DNA of 64,000 nt from Bog-473 sp963764305 (GCA_963764305.1 CAVXSD010000007.1:62001-126000); one strand, 5' to 3'. Positions 1 through 11,069 are shown, counted from the first letter of the stretch. Numbers and translations are program-made. Notes: a model not told the origin generated them from the sequence alone.

Positions 1-345
1 CGCGACGTTCTTGCGCCCACAGGTGCCGCTCTGTTCTGCGTGCCGAACATTGCGCACTGGTACCCGAGATTACGGTCGACCCTCGGAATGTTCGACTACG
101 ATCAGCGCGGCATCCTTGATGCCACCCACCTCAGGTTTTTCACCCGGCGCAGCCTCGTCAAGCTGGTCGAACGTCGGGGATTTGCCATCAGGCGCATCGA
201 ACCAGTGGGACTACCCCTCGATGCGCTTGGCGTTGACGGGACAGGGGCGCGCTCCATGCGTCTCGCTGATCGTCTGCTGTCCACCCTGTGGCCCACCATG
301 TTCGGCTATCAGTTCATTGTCGAGACGACGCCAGTCAGGAACTGA
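1..345 (+). CDS. SAM-dependent methyltransferase, C-terminal part (5' end outside window)
   Basis: The reading frame is open from the first base of the window, so the gene starts upstream. The visible 114 residues resemble the end of class I methyltransferases of the Methyltransf_23 type. There is a strand ending in VPNIAHW, then a segment with FDYDQRGILDATHLRFFT, which in this family precedes the last helices, and then a Phe/Arg-rich strand. The SAM-binding half is not visible, so the substrate cannot be read. Its position at the edge of a polysaccharide locus suggests a sugar or lipid-carrier methyltransferase, but that is inference. Confidence 0.7.
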   Translation, partial: RDVLAPTGAALFCVPNIAHWYPRLRSTLGMFDYDQRGILDATHLRFFTRRSLVKLVERRGFAIRRIEPVGLPLDALGVDGTGARSMRLADRLLSTLWPTMFGYQFIVETTPVRN

Positions 346-468
346 TCGGACCCGTCCCTCGTACTGACGGACGTCTTTGCTAGTAAATTGTCGGCAAGGT
401 TCGCCGAACACGTCTGTCGGTCGGGGACGCCGAGCCAGACCACAGAATTGCTGCAAAATTTGGGCGTA

Positions 469-813
469 TCAGGACTGGATCGCGTCACCTTCCTCGCCGG
501 CGTTCTGCGACGTAGTGCCTTCGACAGCGGATCTCGCGGTTGGACCGGGAGTCGATCCGACTGGCGCTGCCGTCGAACGCTGAGCAGTGATCCCCAGATA
601 GACAGCGATGGCCAACAGCACGATGCCGATGACTCCCGAGAGGAGGGCTCGCTTGTGATAGTGGCCCGTCGAAGCGGTCTTGCCAGGGACAAATCCCGGG
701 AGCGAATGAATCGGTACGGCGAGGTAGATCACCGCATAAACGAGAGCGACTATGCCCAGAATGGCGCATATTGCACAAACGACCCACTTGGCAGTACTCG
801 ACACGTTCCTCAT
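469..813 (-). CDS. Small two-helix membrane protein, unknown function
   Basis: This 114-residue protein has two strongly hydrophobic helices, at about residues 10-32 and 58-76, joined by a loop of about 25 residues. A polar Ser/Thr/Pro/Gly-rich tail follows. GGAGGAG lies directly before the ATG, which is close spacing, so the GTG at codon 4 is a possible alternative start. It is convergent with the methyltransferase fragment and faces the polysaccharide operon. I do not recognise the family. The hydrophobic pattern and ribosome site support a real gene. Confidence 0.6.
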   Translation of the reverse strand: MRNVSSTAKWVVCAICAILGIVALVYAVIYLAVPIHSLPGFVPGKTASTGHYHKRALLSGVIGIVLLAIAVYLGITAQRSTAAPVGSTPGPTARSAVEGTTSQNAGEEGDAIQS

Positions 814-1021
814 CTCCTCCGCTCAACCTGCATTCCCGCCCAGGGGTATCCGACCCCGACAAGCACTGGGACTGTAGTCCGAGGCAGCTCCGGCTTGCCA
901 TCCAAACTTATCTGGCCTACGTCAACAGGCCACGCCGCCTTGGGCGAACTACCATGAGGCCAGTCGCATTCGCATCACCAATCATGACGGGATGGGGTGT
1001 CGCCGCGGGCATTCAGAGGCG

Positions 1022-1654
1022 ATGGCGAAGGCGATGAACTCGAGCAAGCAAAACGGCATGGTGCTACGCACCGGAACGGTGGACGACGCCGCCGCGGCCG
1101 CCGCCCTTCACGCCGGGCAGATCGGCGAGGGCTTCTTGACGGTTCTTGGCCCGAAATTCTTGCACCGACTCTACCGGCGAGTCGCCCGCACCCCGGATTC
1201 ATTTCTGCTCGTCGTCGAGGACGGTGCCTCCACGATTGGGTTCCTTGCCGGCTCCTCAGACGTCGGCGGCCTCTATCGGTCGTTTCTCCTTCGTGACGGT
1301 GTACATGTCGCGCTCGCCTGCGGCGGCCGACTCGTTCGGTCCTGGCGTCGGGTCGTGGAGACCCTTCGCCACGGCACCGGGGCCACTGCCGTTGGTGCGG
1401 AACTGCTGGCCGTAGCCGTGGATCCAGCTGTGCTCGGGCGCGGGGCGGGGACTCTCCTGGTGGAAGGGTTCCTCATGGAGGTTGGACGCCGGCGCCTGGG
1501 CCCGGCTCATGTTGTCGTGGCGGCCGACAACGAGGCCGCGATCGCGCTCTACCGGCGGGCTGGATTTCGCACGGTGGAGCGGTTTGAGTTGCACCCGGGC
1601 ACCGAGTCCCTTCTGATGCAGTGGGTCCCCGCACCGGGAAGGGCGCCGTCGTGA
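1022..1654 (+). CDS. GNAT family N-acetyltransferase
   Basis: The protein has the GNAT fold. An N-terminal segment of the LHAGQIGEGFL type is followed by a central hydrophobic strand. The acetyl-CoA motif A reads LAVAVDPAVLGRGAGTLL (compare V-x-P-x-x-x-G-x-G). Near the end is AADNEAAIALYRRAGF, the usual motif B (N-x-x-A-x-x-L-Y-x-x-x-G-F). ATGs at 1022, 1034 and 1058 are all possible starts, and the domain begins close to the last. It overlaps the next gene by GTGA, so the two are probably translated together. It may acetylate the amino sugar made by the downstream aminotransferase; that role is inferred from context. Confidence 0.8.
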   Translation: MAKAMNSSKQNGMVLRTGTVDDAAAAAALHAGQIGEGFLTVLGPKFLHRLYRRVARTPDSFLLVVEDGASTIGFLAGSSDVGGLYRSFLLRDGVHVALACGGRLVRSWRRVVETLRHGTGATAVGAELLAVAVDPAVLGRGAGTLLVEGFLMEVGRRRLGPAHVVVAADNEAAIALYRRAGFRTVERFELHPGTESLLMQWVPAPGRAPS

Positions 1655-2618
1655 GCACGGCAGTCCTCGTCGCCCTTTTCTCCGCTGTTGTCACGGCGGT
1701 TGCCGTACCGGGGTGCATCGTGTTGGCCCATCGGTTCGACGTGATCGATCGTCCCGGGCCTCTCAAGGCCCAGGCGGCTCCCGTGCCCTACCTGGGGGGC
1801 GTGGCCGTCTTCGCCGGCGTTGTCGTCGGCGAGGTCGTCGGCCGGCCCGTCACCATGGTTCCCATGGCAGCGGCCTTGGCCCTCGGGGTCGCTGACGACC
1901 GCTTGGGCGTTCCAGCACCGTTACGACTCATGGCGCAAGTCGGCGTGGGAATCGCAATCGCTCTGACTGTGCCGGTCCACCTCCCGGGTTGGATCGGCGT
2001 ACCGCTGGTGGTGGTCGCAAGCGTCATTTTGATCAATGGCTTCAACCTGCTCGACGGTCTCGACATGCTGGCGGCTGGTGTCGGCGCCACGGCCGCGGTC
2101 GGCTTCGCCGTCGTCACCCCTGGCCCGGCCCGGCTCATGGCGGCGTCCCTGGCCGGGGCCCTGGCTGCATTCCTGTGGTTCAATCGCCCGCCGGCCCGGA
2201 TCTACCTGGGCGACGGCGGCTCCTACCTGTTGGGTGCGGCGATGACCGTGCTCCTGGCCTACGCCTGGGGCGTGGGCGTCGGCGTTTCGAATGGCGTCAT
2301 CGCGCTGGCCCTCCTGGCCGTCCCGGTCGCCGAGGTTGCCTGCGCCATCGTGCGACGCCGCCGCGGCAATCGCCCGCTCCTCGCCGGCGACCGCGCCCAT
2401 CCCTACGACCTCCTCGTGGCCAGAGGTTGGTCCCGCGTTGCAGTGAGCGGGACCTACATCGCCCTCGAGGCCATGATGGTGGTCGTGGTGAGCATTGTGG
2501 TTGGGGCGGGAGTCACCTCCGTGCTCGTGGCACTGGGCATCGACGTGGCGGTCGCAGCGGTCGTTCTCGGTGGCGCCGCCCTTGTCGGTGGCTTGAGCAA
2601 CCCCGCCGGGTCGACCCC

Positions 2619-2622
<4 letters not shown>
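1651..2622 (+). CDS. WecA/MraY-type undecaprenyl-phosphate sugar-1-phosphate transferase
   Basis: This polytopic membrane protein of 323 residues belongs to glycosyltransferase family 4 (PF00953), which starts polymer synthesis by moving a HexNAc-1-phosphate onto undecaprenyl phosphate. Diagnostic motifs are visible: an Asp pair in GVADDRLG, NGFNLLDGLDML (Mg/carrier binding), YLGDGGSYLLG, and GDRAHPYDLL in the cytoplasmic loop. I chose the GTG at 1651 because it gives a GTGA overlap with the GNAT stop and has GGGAAGGG upstream. It shares ATGA with the aminotransferase that follows. It is the likely initiating enzyme of the pathway. Confidence 0.87.
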
Positions 2623-3757
<1,135 letters not shown>

Positions 3758-3761
<4 letters not shown>

Positions 3762-4072
3762 AGATCCTGATCGTCGCCTCGGATTTCCCCTGGCCGAGGT
3801 CCAGGGCGACCACCTCCGACTCACAACGGCCGGCCATTGAGGTACCTCGGCACACTGGGCGATACGGATCTCTTTGCCCCGTACGACTACCGGCGGTCGG
3901 CTCCCACCCTGCCTCCAAGCGTTCCGGTCGATCGGCTCAAGACAGTGGTTCACCGTGGTACCCCCCACCAACTGCGCTGGCGGGCCGCCTGAACTACTTG
4001 GAACCAAACCCCGCTCTATCGCGCGTATCTGGAGGCGCTAGTCAAGGGATCGAGCAGGGAATAGCGCAATAG
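3758..4072 (+). pseudogene. Decayed glycosyltransferase remnant
   Basis: The ATG at 3758 shares ATGA with the aminotransferase stop and begins MKILIVASDFPWP, a typical GT4 start. The expected continuation then appears in other frames: EVQGDHLRLTTA in one, and YLGTLGDTDLFAPYDYRR in another. That second segment runs on to about 3990, where it meets a TGA, with TPLYRAYLEALV after it. At least two frame changes and a nonsense codon fall within 300 bases, and nothing of the nucleotide-sugar binding domain remains. The gene is therefore truncated as well as frameshifted. The convergent PIG-L deacetylase gene begins just beyond. Confidence 0.8.
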
Positions 4073-4112
4073 CCCTCCGCAGTTCTCCGGTCATTGCCAC
4101 CAGGTCGGTTGC

Positions 4113-5012
4113 TCAGGTCGGTTGATCGCGCGGACTGGGATAGTCGCCCGAACCGTCTCCGTCCATCGGCCAGTAGAGCTCGACACCCGTGCCCCACACG
4201 TAGCGAAGCTCGCCGCCCAGCAGTCTGCTTTGGCTGTCGTAGGCATCGATGGCGGCAGCCTTCGTCGGCTTGGACTCAGGTGCCCGGAGCACCAAGGGCC
4301 GTCGGCGAGCCAATCCGAGAACCGAACGGATGAACCCCACGACCGCGGTGCCGACGGTTACCCGGGACGGTCGGCCATCGGGCCACAGCCCTTCTCCGGG
4401 ATAGACGCGGTACGAGAAGACCTGGGGTCGTGGTGCAATGGCACAAGGACGAGAGTCGTCGGCGCCACCACCGTCGGGGCCACGAGAACCCGAATCGTAT
4501 ACCTGAGTCATCGCTCTGCGCACAGCCCGCGCCAAGGTCCGGTGATCGGGATGTGGATCGCCGGATCTCGTGACAAAGATCTGCGCGGGACTAATGTTTC
4601 TGAACAGATCACCAATTCTGTCGGCAAGCTCGCTCTCGTGATCGCTCAATTCACCGTCGGGGAAACTGAGTTCGAAACGACCCGCCCGAGGCACCCCCAA
4701 CACGTCAAGAGCCAGATGCCATTCACGGTGACGGATTTCGGCGATATCGCCAGGTGCCGGTCGCGGCGCCGGCGAGTACCAGCCGCATCGCCCGTCGGTG
4801 GCCACAGCAACGGCGACTGGGATCCTTCGGCTCGCCTTCTCGGCCATGAGGAGGCCACATCCGATGGTCTCGTCGTCTTGATGCGGCGACAACACCAGGG
4901 CTCCTCCCTGGAGCAAGGAATCGTTAGCAGTTCGCCCAGCGACAATCTGCGCCCTCCCCCACACTGCACCAATCGGCGGACGTGAAAATTCGGTGGGCCG
5001 CGGACAGCGCAT
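4113..5012 (-). CDS. PIG-L/LmbE family deacetylase
   Basis: This is a zinc-dependent N-deacetylase of the PIG-L family. LSPHQDDETIGCG carries His44, Asp46, Asp47 and Glu48, and DPHPDH at 152-157 gives the second metal site. The length of 299 residues is normal. Members remove acetyl groups from GlcNAc-type sugars, mycothiol precursors or antibiotics. In this locus a glycan or lipid-linked sugar is the likely substrate. A small membrane-anchored gene ends 4 nt upstream on the same strand, so they probably form one operon. Confidence 0.87.
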   Translation of the reverse strand: MRCPRPTEFSRPPIGAVWGRAQIVAGRTANDSLLQGGALVLSPHQDDETIGCGLLMAEKASRRIPVAVAVATDGRCGWYSPAPRPAPGDIAEIRHREWHLALDVLGVPRAGRFELSFPDGELSDHESELADRIGDLFRNISPAQIFVTRSGDPHPDHRTLARAVRRAMTQVYDSGSRGPDGGGADDSRPCAIAPRPQVFSYRVYPGEGLWPDGRPSRVTVGTAVVGFIRSVLGLARRRPLVLRAPESKPTKAAAIDAYDSQSRLLGGELRYVWGTGVELYWPMDGDGSGDYPSPRDQPT

Positions 5013-5016
5013 GGAG

Positions 5017-5226
5017 CTATCGAGTTATTTGGCTAATTTCCAGAGTAGAACTGGTTGTAAACGAGTCACGGCCACTAGCGTTGACGGTGTTGAATCCGTT
5101 GACTTCATTCTGCAAATGGTGGATCTCATATCCCGCTACCGCAAAACCGGCAACGAGGATGATCGAAAGGACTGCAATCACAGCCCACGCTGAACGTGTT
5201 GCGTATGGGGGGCGTCGCCTCTTCAT
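5017..5226 (-). CDS. Small membrane-anchored protein upstream of PIG-L deacetylase
   Basis: The protein has 69 residues: a basic start (MKRRRPP), one hydrophobic helix at about 13-33, and a short extracytoplasmic tail. CCGAGGAG lies 6 nt before the ATG, which is a good ribosome site. The stop lies 4 nt before the deacetylase start, so the genes are coupled. No family is recognised. It could be a membrane partner for the deacetylase; that is inferred only from the coupling. Confidence 0.6.
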   Translation of the reverse strand: MKRRRPPYATRSAWAVIAVLSIILVAGFAVAGYEIHHLQNEVNGFNTVNASGRDSFTTSSTLEISQITR

Positions 5227-5735
5227 CTGATTCTCCTCGGAATAGGCCTTAAGGCAGGTGGAGAGTAACGCCTTCCGCGCATACGGGCGAGATCAAGCAG
5301 ACCCACTGCAAGTCAGTCTCGAAGAAAAGCAGATAAACAGCCGAATGTCACATTGAAGGCTCAAGCGGACCGGTTGATCTTCTCAATCCGGCGGCGACAG
5401 CACACACATCCTGTGGAAGACCTGTGCCGCGAAGCGGGGTTCGACTCGGCAACTCGGCGCGGGTCGCCGACCCATGCCGGCTCGGTGCCCGAAATACTCC
5501 TCACGACCAGCATGAGGCAGGCCCGAACACGGCTCCGAGAAGGCGACGAGTCACATATTGGCAATATGTCCGAATCAATTCCCTCCAACCGGTAGCTCGT
5601 CACCTTTCACCGACCTGGCAACTTGCGTCGTCTAGCCGCGCGGCAGACGTCGCCGTGTGGACAGCTCGACGTAGATGGTGGCGGCAGCCGAGCCAGCTCT
5701 GCGCCGGCGCCGCGATCTCTTGTCTCCGAGATCCA
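5227..5735. other. Intergenic region, 509 bp
   Basis: No convincing gene is present; short open frames here lack family resemblance and ribosome sites. The region must hold the promoter of the small membrane protein/PIG-L pair and the 3' end of the asparagine-synthase transcript. I see no clear terminator hairpin. Confidence 0.4.
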
Positions 5736-7692
5736 TCAGGGAATCCAGCGGTCCAGCCACGACTGCAGAACCAGCACGTCCCACAGCTCATAGCCAAGGT
5801 CTCGTCGGCCAGTGCGGTGGAGATCCCAGGCTCGACGTATCGGCACCGGGTCCAATAGCCCCTGGTCCCGGAGCCGTCGTTCGTCCAGAAGTTGCTCGGC
5901 CCACGGCGCGAGCACCCCGCGGAGCCACGGTCCGATTGGCAAGCCGAAGCCCATCTTTGGCCGCTCCACAAGCGCCGCCGGCACGTAGCGCTGGAGGACC
6001 TGGCGCAGCGCCCACTTGGTCTGGCCCCCACGCAGCTTGGCGTCAAGGGGAAGCCTCCAGGCCAGATCGAGAGTCCCTCGATCGAGGAACGGGACCCGCG
6101 TTTCGAGGGACACCGCCATGGCCGCTCGGTCCAGCTTGGTCAGGATGTCGTCGGGCAGGTAGCGCACCAGGTCAGACCAGAGCATCTGCTCGGTGATCCC
6201 ACGATTGGAGACTGGCGATCCGCCGTGATCGGCCGCCGAGCTTCCGTGGTCGTTCCCGAGCACCAACGAGGCCGCATCTTCCCAGTGGGTGGTGAGAGCC
6301 CTATAGGCATCCTCGGGATCCGAGGCCGTAAGGACCCGGGCCAACTTCGCCACCTTGTTTGACGGGTTTCGCATCTGCCAACCGACAGGAAGGATCCTCG
6401 TGGCCCGCGCCGTTCTGTCGATCGCGGCGGGCGGAATGCGACCCAGCGCGGAGCCGGTTGTCCGTCGAGCCCCCGCCGGTACAACAGACGCACTCTTCCA
6501 AACACGGTCAAGCCAGGCGTGGCGGTTGTATCCAGCGAACAACTCGTCGCCGCCGTCTCCCGACAACGACACGGTGACGTCTTGGCGCGCCACCCGGCTG
6601 ACGAGATAGGTCGGAATCTGGGATACGTCGGCGAAGGGCTCGTCCCATATCTCAGCCAGACGGGGGATGACGTCGATCGCCTCGGCATCACCGACATGGA
6701 CTGCCGTATGGTCCGTGTCGAGGTGTGCGGCAACAGCGGCCGCCTCAGCTGACTCGTCGAAGGAGCGTTCGGAAAATCCAACAGTAAAGGTGCGAATCGG
6801 CTCCGAGCTATGCCGCTGCATCAGCGCCACAATGGTGCTCGAATCGATCCCGCCTGAGAGGAACGCTCCCACCGGCACGTCAGCAACCATTCTAGCTGCG
6901 ACTGCGTCGGACAATGCATCCTCGAGCAAATCGATCTTCTCGGAATCCGATCCGGTCAGCTGGTGTCGTTGTGCTCGCTCCACCGCGTCCGCAGCGGACC
7001 AATAGCAGCGTTGTTCTGGAAGCACGCCCCGGCTCGGCGCCTGCAACGTCACCAAATGGCCCGGCGTCAGCTTGCGGATACCGAGCCAGATGGTATCCGG
7101 CGCGGGAACGCAGTTATGGCGGAGATAGCTCGTGACGGCTCGGCGGTCGAGCTCCGCGGCGAACCCTGGCAATCGCACACAAGGCCTTCAGTTCGGATCC
7201 GAATGCGAAGATCTTTCCGACCCAGCCGTAGTACAGAGGCTTCTCACCAAAGCGGTCACGCACGAGGTGAAGCTTTCGGTCCCGCCTGTCCCACAGGGCC
7301 ACAGCGAACATCCCCTCGCAGGCGTCGAGCGCGCGATCGATTCCCCAGCGCTCCACTGCCGCCAGCAGCACCTCGGTGTCAGAGACACTACGGAAGGGCA
7401 CCCCGGCACGTTCGAGCTGATGCCGGACCTCAGAATGGTTGTAGATCTCTCCGTTGTAGGCCATCACCCACTGGCCACCGAACGAGACCATCGGTTGCGC
7501 TCCCCCCTTTCCGAGGTCGATCACAGCCAGACGCCGGTGACCGAACGCCACACCTGCATCCGCGTCGACCCAGACGCCGCTGTCGTCTGGTCCGCGATGC
7601 TCGACGGACGCGGCCATCGTCGATGCCAGGGCGGCCAGCCGGTCGGCACTCGTGGACGCTGTCGGGTCGAGTATGCCGGCGATCCCACACAC
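5736..7692 (-). pseudogene. asnB: Asparagine synthase-like amidotransferase, split by a single-base frameshift
   Basis: The first half (GTG start at 7692) begins MCGIAGILD, with the Cys2 nucleophile of glutamine amidotransferases, and contains AYNGEIYNH and VRDRFGEKPLYYG. The second half contains the synthetase PP-loop LSGGIDSS, then LSGDGGDELFAGYNR and ETRVPFLDR. The frame breaks where ELKALCA should continue as LPGFAAELDRR. Removing one T at 7173 (an A on the coding strand) restores a 651-residue protein of normal length. In polysaccharide loci such proteins often amidate uronic acids, and a UDP-HexNAc dehydrogenase is present here. The frameshift could be a sequencing error or real loss. 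Confidence 0.88.
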
Positions 7693-7892
7693 GCCGGATC
7701 AGCCAACCTTTCGACGCGCTGCGTCAGGAACCGCCGTGGCTTTCCCTGGAGATGGTGTGGGCCCAGACCCGCTCATCGTCACTGGCACCCGCGCATCATC
7801 GGGGATGATGCAAAGGTCGTCAAGCACGCGTTGGTGCGGAGCTGACACGGAGAGGACTGACCAGACCTCAACCACGTTGTTGGCCGGTGTCC

Positions 7893-8882
7893 TCATTCGC
7901 TACCGGGGAGCTCCCCCACGGTCCGGCCGTAGTCGGGGTTCTCGCCGACCCGACCCCGGATGCCATCCCAGAGACCGTGCAGGATGGCCCTTCTCTCGGC
8001 ACTACCGGTGGCCTTTTGCAGATGGCGGACCGAATAGGCAACATGCCACAGGTGCCACGAGGGACGTCCATGTCGTCGGGCAAGCAGGATGGAGTTCCGA
8101 GCGTGGTAGTACGACCGCCACGTTTCGCGTTCGTCGGTCGGGCGGTGCGGTCCCAGAGCCCCAGCTCGGCCGACCGACGTCTGTTGATCGGCCACGGCAC
8201 GAGCCGACGCGGCGTCGACCAGCACTTCGAATCCTCCTTGCCTGACCCGGCAGAAGAAATCGAAATCCTCGAGCCCGAAGAACCAGTCCGGATCGGGGAC
8301 GATGCCGGCATCGAAAACCGGCCGCGCCAGCAACGTCGCCCCCCAACTCGCTACGTCGACCGGGACGAGGTCGTCAGGGCTACCCCCGGAAGGGACGAAA
8401 TTCTCCGTGTGGGCTCCTCGGCCCACGAATCGTCGTCCGAATGCCACCACAGCCCCCACGGGCCTCCCAGACCGCCGGCCGTGACACTCGGCGCGGCCCA
8501 TGACATCGGCCAGCCGCGGACTGGGCAGAGAGAAAAGCCCCACGTCGTCTTCGCACAGGTAGGCCCACTGAACGGCACAGTCGGCGAAAGCAACCTCCAT
8601 CCCGGCACCGAAACCTCCGGCCGGTCCGAGATTGCGGGGCAATCGGACCAGCCGGACGCTGGACTCCAATGCTGCGTCGTCAAGACCGCCAGGCCCGTTG
8701 ACCACGACCACCACGCGATCGGGAGGGAGACCTTCCTGGTCAATCAGAGAGCGCACCACTGCGGTGGCCAGCCGCGGTCTCCGATGTGTGAGCACGACTG
8801 CCGAGATCGACTCTGGCACCGGCCGCGGGTCGGCACCAACCTCATCTGACTGGTTCAGATGGTCCTTCATGCCGTTCCCCAC
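7893..8882 (-). CDS. GT2 family glycosyltransferase (rhamnosyl/galactofuranosyl type)
   Basis: This 329-residue protein has a GT-A fold. The start SAVVLTHRRP is the donor-binding strand, and NLGPAGGFGAGM is typical of rhamnosyl- and galactofuranosyltransferases. EDD at the end of YLCEDDV serves as the metal-binding DXD equivalent, and WFFGLEDFDFFCRV carries the acidic catalytic-base motif. The start is GTG at 8882, but the ATG at 8870 with GGGGAA upstream is equally plausible. It is transcribed divergently from the GT2 gene at 8919, so both promoters lie within about 40 bp. Confidence 0.85.
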   Translation of the reverse strand: MGNGMKDHLNQSDEVGADPRPVPESISAVVLTHRRPRLATAVVRSLIDQEGLPPDRVVVVVNGPGGLDDAALESSVRLVRLPRNLGPAGGFGAGMEVAFADCAVQWAYLCEDDVGLFSLPSPRLADVMGRAECHGRRSGRPVGAVVAFGRRFVGRGAHTENFVPSGGSPDDLVPVDVASWGATLLARPVFDAGIVPDPDWFFGLEDFDFFCRVRQGGFEVLVDAASARAVADQQTSVGRAGALGPHRPTDERETWRSYYHARNSILLARRHGRPSWHLWHVAYSVRHLQKATGSAERRAILHGLWDGIRGRVGENPDYGRTVGELPGSE

Positions 8883-8918
8883 GTCGGTAGGCTAACAACC
8901 GTCGTGGAGGACATCGGT

Positions 8919-9788
8919 GTGGCGGACGAGAAGGGCGGGAGCGATCCCCCGTTGATCAGCGTGGTGGTACCGGTCCGGAACGGCATGCCGTGGCTCGATC
9001 ATCAACTGCTCGCAATTTCCACCCAACAGGTGCCGGTCGAGTGGGAAGTCATGGTGGCCGACAACGGCTCCGAAGACGACACTCGCTCGTGTGTGGAGCG
9101 GTGGGCGCAGCGCGACCCCCGCTTTCACCTGGTGGACGCCTCGGCCCGCCGGGGCGCTGCCGCGGCACGGAATATGGCGGTCCGTTCGGCCCGCGGCAGC
9201 CTATTGGCCTTCTGTGACGCCGACGACGTGGTGCGGCCAGGCTGGGTGGACGCCATGCGGGCGGCCCTAGCCGACGCGGACCTGGTCGCGGGCGTGTTCG
9301 ACTTCGGCGCCCTGGATGGAAGCAAAGATTCGCTCACGATCCCTGCGGCAACTCGACAACTGGGATTCCTCCCTTTCGGCCTGAGCGCCAACCTGGCCGT
9401 CCGCCGGGAGGTCTTCGAATCGGTGGACGGCTTCGATGAAGGATTGTCGCCGGAAGAGGACGTCGATCTGTGCTGGCGGCTGCAGCTGGCGGGGTATCGG
9501 TTCGAAGTGGCAGCTGATGCCGTCGTGGAGAAGCGCGAGCGTGCCGCTGGACTGCCCACGTTCCGTGGCGCCTGGGCCTACGGACAGTGCGGGCCGCGGC
9601 TCTATGTGCGCTACCGCGCCGACGGCATGCGGCGCGACCTTCGGGGAGCGGCAAAGGCGTGGATCTGGTTGGTGGCCGCCCTTCCCGGACTGGTCAAGCG
9701 GACCCGACGCCGCCAGTGGGTGCGCACGTTCGCCATTCGTTCCGGCCGGCTGGCCGCTTCGGTCAACCGTCGGGTGTTCTTTCCCTGA
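8919..9788 (+). CDS. GT2 family glycosyltransferase
   Basis: The protein has the GT-A core ISVVVPVRNGMPWL, the VADNGSEDDT loop, LLAFCDADDVVRPGW with the DXD metal motif, and EEDVDLCWRLQLAG containing the catalytic acidic pair. I set the start at GTG 8919 because GGAGG lies 8 nt upstream; the frame remains open further 5'. It is a clear paralogue of the GT2 at 27573: both share PVRNGMPWL, AFCDADDVV, GVFDF, a CGP segment and a C-terminal V(L/F)FP end. The sugar donor and acceptor cannot be read. Confidence 0.87.
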   Translation: MADEKGGSDPPLISVVVPVRNGMPWLDHQLLAISTQQVPVEWEVMVADNGSEDDTRSCVERWAQRDPRFHLVDASARRGAAAARNMAVRSARGSLLAFCDADDVVRPGWVDAMRAALADADLVAGVFDFGALDGSKDSLTIPAATRQLGFLPFGLSANLAVRREVFESVDGFDEGLSPEEDVDLCWRLQLAGYRFEVAADAVVEKRERAAGLPTFRGAWAYGQCGPRLYVRYRADGMRRDLRGAAKAWIWLVAALPGLVKRTRRRQWVRTFAIRSGRLAASVNRRVFFP

Positions 9789-9875
9789 ACCCGCCCTTCG
9801 AATTCCCGGCCGCGCCGTCGCGTGTTGATCGAATCTCAGGCGGTTGATATCCGCCACATCCCGAAATCCGCAGCC

Positions 9876-11069
9876 TTACTCGACGTCCCAGGTTGTGCCG
9901 ACATGAAGCGGCGTCGCCACCATGACACCTTCGGGCGGCTCGAGTATGTCCGGGCCGAAGGCATCGAAGGACACCGCAGGTTTCCACGGAAGCAGAGGGG
10001 TGTCTGCCCACTTGCCGAAGCTCGTCATCGCCGTCCACACGGAGTAGCGGCCCTTGGGCAGCGGAACGTTGTGCAGTCGACACTTGACCTCGAAGTCGCC
10101 GGCCGGAAAGAGGCTGTGGTGCTTGGTGATGAACATCGGAAACGCCGTACCCAACGAGACGCCGACAAAGAAGTCGGCCTCGACCGACTCGGGCGAGTTC
10201 AGGGTCAGCTGGAGCTCCGCATCCTCCAGCGAGACAACTTGTCCACCGTCTGGGCCGGTGATGCTTGATTTCAACAGGCGGACGGCGCCGTCGTTGGAGG
10301 TAGCCACCGACGCGTCCTGCTCGATGGACTTCCGATACAGTGCGGCCACTTCCCTCGTGGGGCCTGCAGCCTGTACAACGGCATCGGCCAGCCATAGCGA
10401 CTGGGCACACGTCGCTTCGACCGATGTGAGGTCGTGCGAGACATAGATGAGCGTGGTGCCCAGGCGCACGATCTCTTCGATCCGCCGCAGGCACTTCTGC
10501 TGGAAATTGGCGTCGCCCACCGACAGCACTTCGTCCACCAACAAGATGTCCGGTTCCAAAAATGCAGCGATGGAGAATCCCAGCCGCATTTGCATGCCAA
10601 GGGAGAAGTACTTGACCTGGCGGTCGATGGCGTCGGCGAGCCCGGCGAACTCGACGATCTCGTCGAATCGTTCACGGGAGAGCTTGCGGCGCATTCCCAG
10701 AACGGCACCATAGAGGAAGACATTCTCACGTCCCGTGAGGTCGGGATGGATACCGCTGGTCACGCTGAGGAGGGCACCCAGCCGACCTTGCGCCTCACAC
10801 ACGCCCGCGGACTGGTATGTGGTCCCGCTGATGATCTTGAGCAGGGTGGTCTTCCCGGAACCGTTGATGCCAATGAGGCCCAGGGTTCCGCCGGGTTCGA
10901 CAGCGACGCTGACATCCTTCAGCACCCAGCGGTAGGGCTTCGTTCCCCCCTTCTTGAACGAGCGATGCGCGCGGAGAAGCTGGTCGTAGAAGAGCGGGGC
11001 GGTGCGGTCGGCCCGGAACTTCTTCCACACCTGCTCGACTCGAATGGATCCCTTAGGCAATGTCGGCAA
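9876..11069 (-). CDS. ABC transporter ATPase for polysaccharide export (Wzt/TagH type)
   Basis: The protein has 397 residues. Walker A reads GINGSGKTT, Walker B is DILLVDEV, and the signature reads FSLGMQMRLGF, a common variant of SSGM in this subfamily. ISHDL is replaced by VSHDL at the switch. The ATPase part ends near residue 240. The last 150 residues form a beta-rich C-terminal domain like the Wzt carbohydrate-binding domain, which selects the finished glycan. The start overlaps the permease stop by 17 nt, so the two are translated as a pair and should form the exporter. Confidence 0.88.
   Translation of the reverse strand: MPTLPKGSIRVEQVWKKFRADRTAPLFYDQLLRAHRSFKKGGTKPYRWVLKDVSVAVEPGGTLGLIGINGSGKTTLLKIISGTTYQSAGVCEAQGRLGALLSVTSGIHPDLTGRENVFLYGAVLGMRRKLSRERFDEIVEFAGLADAIDRQVKYFSLGMQMRLGFSIAAFLEPDILLVDEVLSVGDANFQQKCLRRIEEIVRLGTTLIYVSHDLTSVEATCAQSLWLADAVVQAAGPTREVAALYRKSIEQDASVATSNDGAVRLLKSSITGPDGGQVVSLEDAELQLTLNSPESVEADFFVGVSLGTAFPMFITKHHSLFPAGDFEVKCRLHNVPLPKGRYSVWTAMTSFGKWADTPLLPWKPAVSFDAFGPDILEPPEGVMVATPLHVGTTWDVE

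Noticed and set aside
5428..5470. GGTTCGACTCGGC resembling a tRNA T-arm
   Set aside because: No matching anticodon or acceptor stem can be drawn around it.
5361..5603. 80-codon leftward frame in the gap before asnB
   Set aside because: No ribosome site, no hydrophobic or family pattern; composition fits random high-GC sequence.
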